Assembly: GCA_021904315.1 (NCBI GenBank)
Contig: CM038915.1
Coordinates: 3,162,001-3,226,000, forward strand
DNA: 64,000 nt
Direction of reading: 5' to 3'
Source: Sphagnum magellanicum
Lineage: Eukaryota > Streptophyta > Sphagnopsida > Sphagnales > Sphagnaceae
The translations under genes were made by a program, and so were the position numbers. Shown piece by piece: positions 44,401 through 55,494 of this stretch (the stretch's first letter is position 1; each line of letters opens with the position of its first letter). Below the pieces are notes generated by a model that searched no databases, was not told the DNA's origin, and was given only the letters and a program-made list of their open reading frames with translations.

Positions 44401-45849
44401 GAATTATATATGGGCTGCTTCTAGATATGATAAATATCCTTGCCTTAAATCAAATCAAAGAATTCTGAGTCCAAATTTAGCATTTCCTGGGTTCAATGTA
44501 GCCCCCCACTGAACTTAACATTTTTGGTGATTTGCTCTTTTTGTTTGAAATGATTGAGAGTTTGAAGTCTGAAGTCAGAACCCAATTTGAACAGAATTGA
44601 CCATTTTTTGCTCTACTCAAAACATTTCATAACATTGAAGGAATCATCAAAGAACAGTTACTTTCTAAAGTTGACCTATTTCAAAATTGCTGCATGAAAG
44701 AAGGGGAGATGACTTACAGAGAAGCTTCTTTTAATGATGATGGATGAATGTTTATAAAGGAAAACTAGATTGCAGAAGGTGGATGGAGGATGATCCCCTC
44801 CTTATGCAGATATCTCTTCCCAAAGCTTCTTTTTTTTTTTTTTTCTGTTTTTTTGGGAAGCACAACAGCAGACCTGATCTGACAAGCCATTGGCAGCCCG
44901 AAGTCAAGCTCATTGGCAGAGGAGGGCCTGCAGGAGTTTCACCTGCACACCACTGGGTTTGAACCTGCTGGACAGTACCATCTCTTTCACAGCTTTGAAA
45001 TTTTACTTTTCTGTTTCAGAGAAAGAAGCAAAACAAAAAATAAAATGAAAAGAGCAAATGAATAAAATATTCAACACTCAAATCAACACTAAACGAAAAA
45101 CGAGCAGGTGCTTTTGCTATTTTGACGACAAGTAGGTGAGGCCCCTTTCCGTCACTCAATTCTCATTCTGGAGCTTTGCAATGCTCACTTTTGTTATTGG
45201 AGACCTGTTATGTTCCATTGTTGTTGATCTTTTTTTGTGTGCTACTCCATTCACTAGTTGCTGATATTCTTTGTGCATTGTTTTGTTCAATCACTATTGA
45301 TTTCATTGTTTTTGTTGTTGTCATCGAGCAACATGCATTTCGTCAAGCTTGTATTATTGGTTCATTTTTTGTAAATATAATATGAATTGCATGAATCATT
45401 GTTCGTGTTACAAAGATGTCGATGACATAACACCTCAATTTTCAAACATCAATGTGAAGTTGACAAGTAGGGAAATCTTTCAAACTATGTGGAATTTTGT
45501 CATGTTGCATGAGTATCAAATGTCCCTTGTTTATGATTTGATGTAAGGAATTAAAAGATTGGGCGATAACAAGGTTTGTGACTTGGTTCACACATTTTTT
45601 GATGACACAATATGATGATTTCAAATGGATCGAGTATTCTAGGGTACTTGAAAGTTTGTGCAATAATTAATTGAAAAGCTAAAGCCTTTGATGTAGAAAA
45701 AAGATATGATGTACCGATATACAATTCCTGTGACCATTTGAATTGCGTGTTCTTTATACAAACTTGTTCATGGCACTGAATACTTGCACTATAGTGAAAT
45801 AATTGTAGTGTGCAAGTCCACTATTCATTTGTTTTGTGTGAATTTGTTT
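44401..45849. other. gene-poor stretch before the PIF/Harbinger relic
   Basis: No supported gene. 45160-45850 may contain the N-terminal part of the transposase gene below, but I could not read it. A 22-base T run lies near 44829. Confidence 0.4.
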
Positions 45850-46490
45850 AATCTTTGAATCAAATGTTTTGAAATGAGATCACATGGTTGGAAGAAAAAG
45901 ATATCATTCCAGTCATGAGTGGTTTTAAGGAATTTTGCAATCTTCCAATAGTCCATGGAACAATTAATGTTACACATATTCACATTTTCAAACTAAGGGG
46001 GTGTTGTGCAATTGAGTATTTCTCATACAAGTATAAAGCCTACAACATGTAACTTCAAGTTGTAGTCAACCACAAAAAGAAGTTTAAATATGTGTTTGTT
46101 GGGATATTGGGGTTGATGAATGATGCTCATGTTTTGCACATTTTTTCTTTGCATTAGAAAAATATTCATCAACATTTGTTTTGAATGGATTGTGATGAAT
46201 AAGACATCAAACCTTACATAATAAGTGATAAGATATATCTTTTACTACTTTGGTTTATGATTCTTCACAAGTAGGGAAATGTTCGCCACATTATTTTAAA
46301 ATCCTTGTTCAATAGATAGTTTTCTATAAAAAGAAGTGTTGTTAAAAATTCTTTCGAGATTTTAAAAAGAGCTTTAGAAATTTGTTGAAAATTAACCTTC
46401 ATGTGCTATGTTTGCCAACTATTGTCATTTGTTGTTACACCTTTACAACATGATTTTTGAAGGAAATGATTTGACCATAAACAATTTCAT
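45850..46490 (+). mobile_element. PIF/Harbinger transposase relic (DDE nuclease)
   Basis: Read on the plus strand, the pieces follow the order of a HARBI1-type DDE nuclease: GFKEFCNLPIVHGTINVTHI (family GF..icGlPncHGaIDgTHI), EYFSYKYKAYNM, LQVVVNHKKKFKYVFVGILG with LMNDAHVL (second Asp kept), PYIISDKIYLLLLWFM (third Asp kept), KRSVVKNSFEILKRAL, and the LHNMI-like end. The first Asp is Asn here and several stops interrupt the frame, so the element is inactive. Terminal inverted repeats and the TTA/TWA target duplication were not found, so the element borders are unknown. Confidence 0.8.
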
Positions 46491-48119
46491 GATGCAATTA
46501 AAGTTGGAGAATTGAGTTGTAGATGTTCATTTTGTTGGTTATAGCGAGGTGAATGAACATGGGATTGTTGTAGAGCATGGAGTTGAAAATGAAATACAAT
46601 TACATGGTTTGGAAATGTTAAGAACAAATTAGCACACTTTTGGAATAATATTTTGGAAACATGCCACAATGTGTGCATTGAAATCTTTTGAAAAACAATT
46701 TTGTAATGTTGTTTCAACTAGAAACAATATTTGAAATGGAAACTAAATTGTTTGTGAATTGTTTTGATGTAGCCAAAACCGATAATTTTTAATGTTTTAG
46801 TCATTGGATCCTCATTGATATGTTTTTGAATAAGTAAAGCATTTGATATATCTTTGAATCATTTTTTATTTGATGAAATTGGATAAAAAAATCTTCATTG
46901 ACATGCCTTTGAAACATTAAAACACTTGATCCATCTTTGAATCACTCTTCATTTGATGAAACCAAATTGAATTTCATTAGTGGAGACATATTTTTTTCTT
47001 TTGTATGAAAGCATGACACATGGTTTTGTTAAGGTTAAAAAGGGCACTAGCAATGTTTTGATTGGCCTTATTAATTTTTAAATTTTTTTGTTTTAGGTAT
47101 CAAAGTGTTTTTGAAGGTGTGTTCATGGACTATCATTTGTTTGTTTTCAAATTCAATTTGTGTAGTGTTCATAAAATTCATGGTTCAATTTATGGCTTCC
47201 ACCATCGCGCTATTGCTATTGTTAATTGTTTCAATAATTGGTGAGAAGATATTACTTCACTTCCATTTAACCTTATATTTGCAAGTGCAATTAGGGTTTT
47301 TGAGAGCTTTTTGATTGCTTGTTGAGGTTGTGGAGTTTAAGCATTTGACAAATTGACGAACAACATTTTGCAATGATGAATGTTTTTTGAAAAGTCATCT
47401 AGGAACTTATAACATTCACGTGAACTAAAATTGTTTCATTGCTATCATATGTGAATTGTTCATCTACCACATAATCATTACCAAGAATCTCCTGCATGAA
47501 TGTTCATTGTGGTTATGTTGAATTTTGATCCTCCTATGTATTTGATATCAATGTAATCAAGTTTGTTTTTTCATCAACTTACAAATCTTTTTGACATGGA
47601 ATGGAACGTTAATGCTCCTTTTTCTAGAATTGCCTTTATTACTTCATAATATTCATGGTTGAATTACCTTGGCAAGTGCACCTTGTCACAATCATTAGCA
47701 ATCAACTCCTAATAACAAGTGTTGTGGCTAACCTTGTGGTAGTTTACAATTTTCTTGTAATTTGAATGAAAGACATTCTAGTTATCCTTGCATGTCTTGG
47801 CATTTCATGGTGTTCATGTGTTGATCATTTTTTGAAGTTAATTGGCAATCTTGGCCCATGTCTTTGCACAATATGAACCATATGAGATATTGGATCTATG
47901 GAATCCTTTTATGTAGCATATTTAACATGTTTGCAATTGAGTGCAAACACTTCATTGTGTTCCCAATTTGTTTGGCATTATTGAGTACTCTTATTATCAT
48001 TGGGTCCTCCTTTTGAAAATTTTCTTTTTTTTCCATAATTTAAGGGAATTCATTGGTAAGAAACCCCACTTTTTTGACTAAAAGTTTTCAACTACATGAC
48101 ATTTGCAACTAGGGTTTTT
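46491..48119. other. gene-free, AT-rich
   Basis: Repeated phrases such as CATTTGATCCATCTTTGAATCA and CATTTGATGAAA occur near 46830-46990. No supported gene. Confidence 0.45.
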
Positions 48120-50350
48120 TTTAAGGATTTTGTGATGTAGCCAAGGTGGTGACCATCCAAAAACTATTTTAGCTAATTTTCGCTACATGCCAAATATGAA
48201 AATAGAAAAATAACTAGGATCCTTCTATATTCTTGGCTACTTATTGGAACTTCTTATAAAAATCTAACGATTTGAATTTATTTATTTTCAAAATTTGGCG
48301 AATTTGGACCATTTTTCCCATGAAAAATCCTTTGTATTGGTCAAAATCACATTTTTAAGGTCGATTTTTTGTGAAATTTTTCCAATTAAAAAAAACTATT
48401 TATAAAATTTTTTTAATTGAATTTAAAGATAAATTATGGTAATTACCAATTAAGCCAATTCATCTACTATATTGGTATATAGTAGAAAACATTTTTCAAT
48501 TAGGTGGTTATTTGCTGAATATTCCTAGCATCAACAATGTTTCCAAGTTGAACAACCAACTATGTTGGTAAACAATGTCAAACATGTTTCAACTAAGAGG
48601 CCATTTTTAAAATATTCTTTGCATCTAATGTTTTTTTGGTTGATATATAATTAAAACATTGACTAGTGGTCAACTATCTTGGTGACATCATCAACACACA
48701 TGTATATAGATGATAAAATATATTAAAGGATGGATGAAATGTAATCTTGTTTGAAACTTTGTTGCAATAATCTATTTTAATTAGGTTAGACAACTAGTAG
48801 GCAGCTTCAATTTTATACATATAATATTTTAATATTAATTAGATTATTATAAAATTAAATTACTTGTAAAGTTTACTTGCATAAATGAATGGTTATTTTG
48901 TGCACATAAATATTAAATTTTAATTTCAAAACAAAAGTTAAGGAAAATTTGAAATATATGTTGATAATAATGTTAATGTTCAATAATGTGGGTGGATAGG
49001 TTGGTAATACATTTAAGTAGGTGGGTGGGTTGGTAGGTATGTAGGTAGGTTGTGAAATTATAGGTGGGATATAAAAGGTAGGTAATTAATACTTATGTAT
49101 AGTGGGCTAACTTATTACTTAACATAAGATGTCCCATTTGATTAAAGAACATTGATTGTCTTGATTAATAATGTTAATTTTTTATGTTTAATTTGACTAA
49201 ATGTTTGACTTAATTAAAACCCATTGATCATTTTGACTAATGATGTCAATTTCATCACAAACTTACTAGGTTTCATAGGTTCATACAAATTTTATGCAAA
49301 ATCTGGTTTTCAAATATGAATTATTTATTATGGTTAATATGAACAATATTTGTATGTATTTGATATTTTATATGTTCAATTGGATGAGACATTGTTTTTG
49401 AATGAAATACATGAATGTTCATGTTAAATACACGAAAATCACATAGTTTCATGCAAAATTACATCATGATAATTGTACATATTTAGTTAAAATGTGAATC
49501 ATATGTAATTCACATCACGACATCATAAGTAGAAAAGACACATCAACTTTACACTTTGAAGCCCTTGGATTTTGCATTAACATATTGTTTTGCAAAATTT
49601 CCATAGATTTTATTGAAATTTCATGATATTAAAAGTTTGTAATGTTTTTTATGTTCAACTTGATTAGATGTTCCATTTGACTTAACCATTTTGACTAAGG
49701 TTGTCCAACTTGAATAAATGTATCCATAAAATAAATCATTCTAGTCAAATTGATTGGTCAAAAAATGTATGTCTCAAGTTTTTAATTAAAATGTACATCT
49801 CCATTAAAGAATAAAATCAACTTGAACCATTTGAGAAACCAAGAATTCTAATAATGCGAGGTGATGATTAATAATTTTTTTTCCCAAATTTTTCTTAAGC
49901 CAAAGTTGTAATTACCCATAAGAAGATCTAGCCAAATGGTTCCTTCAAAGTATGGAAGTTGAAATTTGTAAGGATGATCCTTTTTTTCCCCTACTCGTTT
50001 TAGCTTGAGATAAATTTCAGGCCAAAGAGGTCTAAATATGGAAAATTATTCCAATTTTGTGATAAGAAAATTTGGAGTAATGTTGCAATTTGGTGAAGTT
50101 TTGTGCAAAAAAGAATTGGTTGGTGGTGATCAGCCATAAGCTGATTTAATTTGGCTATTAAAAATTTGAAAAAATTCTTTTGAATATGTTCATATTTTTG
50201 GCTATTTACTTGAACCATGTATAGAAATCCAACAAAAAATGTAATATTACTATTTTGGGGCAAATTTTAACAATTTTTTTCAAAGAATCATTAATTTTAG
50301 ATCCAAAAAAATTCAAAATTTTTGCCCCATCGGAAAATTTCACCCAGAAA
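48120..50350. other. AT-rich region with copies of a dispersed TTTGGCTA repeat
   Basis: Fragments sharing TTTTGTGATGTAGCCAA, AAGAAGATCTAGCCAAAT and TTTTTGGCTATTTACTTGAACC occur at about 48120-48330 and 49900-50350, with relatives at 29450-29600 and 54745-54960. A TAGG-type minisatellite lies at 48985-49070. Nothing else was recognised. Confidence 0.5.
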
Positions 50351-51499
50351 AAAATGTTCGGAGAGACAGGTTGGAATTTTTTGGGGTAAATTTTAGATTA
50401 TGTCTAGAGGTAATTGAACTTGTAATCATTTGACCACCCAAGAAAGAAAACATTTTTATGTGAATGAAAGGGGTCTTAATGTCACCATTTATTCACTCTG
50501 AGCTTGGGACATAAACATGGGGGAACTATTTTTTGTGTGGATATAGGGCCAGAGAATCAAAATTAAAATTAATGGATAAGGTTACAGGTGTAGGTTTTCC
50601 CCTTTCCAAAGTTTGGTTGGATGAAGTGAGGTGAGGTGGGAGGAGAGGAGGCTTGGGATTTTTTCCCAACCAAGAAATAGGCCCTTTGGATGGGAAAAAA
50701 AATCCTGTATATATATTTTCTTACTTGCTTGCTAAAATAAAAGGGGGAGAGAACTATCAAGTGGCTGATTTGTTTTTGCCCAATGTTTTTAATTTTGAAT
50801 ATATATATATATATATGATGTTTTTAATTGATGTTTATAATAATCCTATTATTAAATAAGGTAGTTTGTTTTAGTCACATTGAAATCTCACAAACCATGA
50901 CACCTCCTATCAAGATTTTCATACCATTGGACTCTAAATGAATAGGGGTGCACAAAGTTTTTGAACCCATGGTCCAAAAGTTATTGAATATTGATCTTAT
51001 CATTGAAAATTCAATGAAATCAAAACAAAAAGTTTTGGGGCAATTGGGGTGTGTTCTTGATATTGTTGGAAAGCCTTCAATGATCATCAGTAAGAGATAT
51101 TAAATCTTGAACATTTTTGGAAATTGCACAACAAATGACAAATTCATTTTTTAATGAATATAAAAATTGGAGCTAAAGAAATTTGAGTGTGCTCTTGTTA
51201 TTCTTGGAAAACCTTCAATGATTAGAATTCAATGGTGGTGGTTTCATAATTTTTAGACATACATGCAAGAAATATTGAATTTTTATATCAAAAAATTACT
51301 AATAAACGAAAATGCAATTTCAATTAGAAACACTAGCAGAAAAATGTCAAAATGTAACCAATTGATTTGCAACTACATTCAACCATCGATTAATTGTCAT
51401 TTGCAACTAATATTGATTACATTTTTGACTAAAAATCACATCACATTTTTTGATCACATTTATGATGATGTGACTATTGGGTTTTTCATTCTTTTAATG
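50351..51499. other. gene-free, with a short direct repeat
   Basis: 51035-51115 and 51170-51290 share AATT(G/T)G(G/A)GTGTG(T/C)TCTTG, TTGGAAA(G/A)CCTTCAATGAT and AGATATT(A/G)AA-like words in the same order. (TA)n lies at 50799-50815. No gene. Confidence 0.5.
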
Positions 51500-53400
51500 G
51501 GATGATTTTTCACATTATTGAATCCTAGAAGGTCCTTGTATGCCCCCATTAGTTGCAAAAGTGACAAAAAAATGATAATTAGTATTAAATTATGTATGTT
51601 ATTAATTTTGTATAGGGTAAGTTATGTGTTTTATGGTAACTAACAATTATGTATACTAAGCCTTATGTCTACATTAAGTATGCCAAATTCACTAAGGTAT
51701 ATATATGTGTTGTTCTCATGGATTAGTTAGGCATGGCTTGAAAAATTATTAACGTACATTAGCCCCATATTAGGCTATTTGTAAAAGTGGCATTACATTA
51801 ATGGTCCATAGCTGTAAATATGTATATTTTGAGATTATTAAAATTATATTGGAAACCTGGAAATCATGTTTTGAATTTATAATTAAAATTATTATTTAAA
51901 TGTTTTACAATAGTTTTAATGTAATTAAAATTATTACTGCACTTATTGTAATTAAAATATCTAAGTTATAATAAATCATTGTGTTTACAATTTATAACTA
52001 TCTATTTACCATAAATCGTTATTATTGCAACATAAATTCTTACATGTTTCATTGTTGATAAATTTTCACAGTAATAAAAAACAAGCATAGTAATTATCAT
52101 AGAATTAATGTAATTAAATTAATTACATTTTAAGAAAAAAAGTTATAAATAACTATAAATAACAAGATTATCCACAACTTATAGTTCATAATTTAAATCC
52201 ATATTTAATATATTTACACTAAATATAATGTAATTATTATCATGACTCATTATTGTAAATTAATGTATTTATTATTTCTAATTACTTATTTATAGTAAAT
52301 AATTATTGGTTGAACATAAAAGTTTACCCTAATTACTAATTTTTCTACAATTTGCTAGAAGTTAATTAAAAAATTTATAAATATGTAACTTCATTTAATA
52401 ATCATAATTTATAATTATAATTCTAATTAATGATTTTTGGAGTAATTTTACTAATATTAGTGTAATTAATGTAATACTTATTACTGTAATTAAAGTAATT
52501 CAATTATAGTAAATTCCTGTATATAAAATCTATAATATTCTATTTACAGTAATTATTATTACAATATAAATTTCTACAATAACTTTTAGTATTTTCACTG
52601 TAATAAAAAGCAAGTATAGTAAAAATATTCTAATTAAAATTATAACTGTAAAACCACTATATTTAGAGTAATTATATATTAATTAAAATAAAAATTTTCC
52701 TTTAATAATTACTGCAATTACAATAATTTATTGACAGTAAATAATTATTATCACAACATAAGTTTTCATTCTTGTTAATAATATTTGCACAGTACCGAAA
52801 AAAATTTACAGTAATTATATGATGTAGAATTGAGCTGAGTTATTACTAATTATTCGTTAAAATTAATAATTAAAATTAGGATTTCAAAATTTATTGTAGT
52901 TTTAATAGTAATAAAGTAATTACTGGAATTAAATTAACTATAGATTAATTACAGAAATTGTATAATTGTGTAATTGAATATAGTATTCGTAATTTATAAC
53001 TTATAGTTTTCTAATTGAAAACCAGTATTTATTACTTATACTCAATAATTATTAACAAATTAATATTTTAGTGATCTATTAATTAATTTATATATTATAT
53101 ATTGAAAAAGAGTATGTAATTGGTAAGTTAGTTAAATATTTACAAGTTATTAGTAATTTATGTGGATGATATCGTTTACATTTATTATAAATAGTTAACA
53201 TTGTATAAATATAAAATTTTTATTATTTAAAAATTTAGCTAAATATTTTATCATTAGTTAATTACGCATTTTATTTGAAAATGAAAAAATGATAACAAAA
53301 GTAGTGAAGAAAATTTTATGTGTGGAACTTAGTTTTTAACTAAGTTGTAAGTTCAAAACTTATCTCATATTGTTTATTTTTCATTCCCCTTTTGAAAACT
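51500..53400. other. extremely AT-rich block
   Basis: Almost two kilobases made mainly of TAATTA, ATTATT and TATAGTAA words, with G and C reduced to isolated bases, including repeated AATTAATGTAATTA and TTACAGTAATTATTAT-like phrases that suggest amplification of a short unit. No open frame of interest. Possible readings: an old satellite-like array, a matrix-attachment type region, or decayed organellar or transposon DNA. Confidence 0.6.
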
Positions 53401-53559
53401 ATATGAAGAAGTTTTGTAGTTCAACATCATTGAAATAAAAAGGTTGCATCATTTGGGATGAGCAAATGAAAAAATTCAACCCAAAATAAAAATGAAAAAT
53501 GTTTATGCATCATTCTAATTTACTTACCTCCTTAATCTATTTATTTTCCTATTCATCTA

Positions 53560-53790
53560 GGTAGGTAGATAAGTAGTAGGTACCTAGTTCAATCTACCCA
53601 CCTAGGTGGGTAGGTCAAATTAGGTGTCAATTTTTAAAATTTGATCTACCTACCTATTTGGACTTACCTAAATGGGTAGGCACTTAACCTAAGTAGGTAG
53701 GTAGTTTAAGTAGGTGGATAGGTAGTTAGATTACTAATCTACCTACTTAGGTACTTACCTACCTACCTACTTAAATATTAATTTAAATTT
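53560..53790. repeat. TAGG/CCTA minisatellite with both orientations
   Basis: Runs of TAGGTAGGTAGA and of CTACCTACCTA alternate, so each half can pair with the next. Phrases such as CTACTTAGGTACTTACC and GGTAGGTAGTTTAAG recur. A related one-sided run lies at 48985-49070. Confidence 0.75.
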
Positions 53791-54124
53791 ATTTGGTGTA
53801 AATTTAAACTAATATGCCACATGAAAAATTTGTATTGCGTACTATGTTACAATCCAAATATAAGAATCTAACCCAATGTTAAATTGTAACCTAATTAAAA
53901 GAGATTGGGTCTCTTTTATTTCTCAATTATAAAAAAAAAATAGAATGCATTCACATGTCACCATGTGTCAATATTAGGGAACTCTAAGTAACAAAACATT
54001 GATTGGCACCAAAATAGTTGCAGATTAGTCCCAAATGACCATACATATGAAATATTTTATGTGTCAGGATGAAATCGTATAAATACTCACTTGAAATAAT
54101 AAGGCACATGTAAAGCTTACAACA

Positions 54125-54650
54125 ATGCTAATAGTTGCAAGATGATCACAACACCATCTCTTACACTAGCAAAAATGTAAGCGAAAAGGAGTAACATCAT
54201 AAAAACTCAACATAAATCTTGAAACTGTACTATGCAAGATCACAATGAAAGAAATTACAACACAACCATAAAAAAAAGCACAAAATGATAAAAAAAAGGT
54301 AAAGCATAAGGGCCAAGGAATTCAGTTGAAACAAGATGTTGACGAAGCTTGTAACCATGCTAAAAATTGCATGTTGATCGTAACACCATCACCTACATTT
54401 ACAAAAATATGTAAGTGAAGAAGAGCCACATGAAAGAACTCCCCGTAAATCTTTAAAACTTCATATGCAACACCACAATGAAGGGAATTACAATACAACC
54501 ATAAGAAAAGGGAATGCACATGATAGAAAATAGATAAAAAATAAAATGTAAGAAGCTCACCTAAAACAAAACATTGATAAAACTTCCAATAATATTAGGA
54601 GTTGCAAGATGACCACAACACCACCACCACCTACACTTACAACAACCACA
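54125..54650. repeat. tandem repeat of about 233 bp, 2.3 copies
   Basis: Units start at 54125, 54359 and 54591 (GCTAATAGTTGCAAGATGA, GCTAAAAATTGCATGTTGA, ATATTAGGAGTTGCAAGATGA). They share ACAACACCATC, CCTACA(C/T)TTACA, CACAATGAA(A/G)G and CAACCATAA phrases. Confidence 0.8.
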
Positions 54651-54744
54651 CAACATTAGTTAGAACCTATGGACATAAGTCATGTATCAATCCGGTAGCA
54701 TCCTTGCTATTGGCATTGAGACCAATGTTTTTTTTTTTTGGATA

Positions 54745-55494
54745 AATTTTGTGATGTATCCAAAGTGGCACTGATCCACAAAAAGATTTAGCCAACTTTG
54801 TCAATAAGAAGCTATATTTGAAAGTATTTTTAAAAAAATTCTATGATTTCTGACTACATACTTGAACAATAGAAGAACTCTGGCTTTTTTTCCTTGAAAC
54901 TTGGTCGAATTATGGCTATTGAAAATCTAAAAAAGCAGTTGATTTTTGCACTCTTAAATTTTAATATAGCTTTTTGGCTATGTATATATAGCCAGCAATA
55001 AAAAAGGGCTGATTGATAGATACCATAGCTGATACCAGGTGCAGGCCTGTGCAGGTACCAGTCTCCGGACCAACAGTGGACCGAACGAAGGAAGGAACGG
55101 CCCTGTGGTCGTACACCGTCCTCTCGCTCCCTCTGCGCTGTTGCCGTTGAGCTTCCTCCCTGCCCGTCATCAATGCCAACGCGGCGATCGTCTTGCTTGG
55201 AAAACAAACAGCATCGTTGCAGCAAGTGCAGTTGGTACGTAGCAAGTAGAAAAGGATCTGTAATTTTTTGCGTTTCTTTGTGCTGCTCGGAAGTCTTTCG
55301 TGGCCTGAACTGTTGTTTGTAATTGGCATCGTCATTATTTTATTTCTAGGTGTTGAAGGTGCTCGTTGGAGACAAGAAAGAGCGCCATCGATCGATCCAT
55401 CCCATCAAAGAAGGCGGGGGTTTTACTTTTGTTTTCGTGCGTGCACTGTCGTCAGGTACTTACACATCAGAAGGATTACAGTTTAGCAGCAGCG
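54745..55494 (+). promoter_or_regulatory. 5' flank and leader of the PEF gene
   Basis: 54745-54960 is a copy of the dispersed TTTGGCTA repeat. From about 55030 composition turns GC-rich, as expected for the leader of the gene starting at 55495. A possible leader intron with acceptor TATTTCTAG ends near 55350, but no RNA evidence is available. Minus-strand frames here (up to 124 codons) are taken as chance. Confidence 0.4.

Noticed and set aside
54854-55335. Minus-strand frames of 123-124 codons ahead of the PEF gene
   Set aside because: They overlap each other in different frames, lie across the PEF leader and resemble no family.
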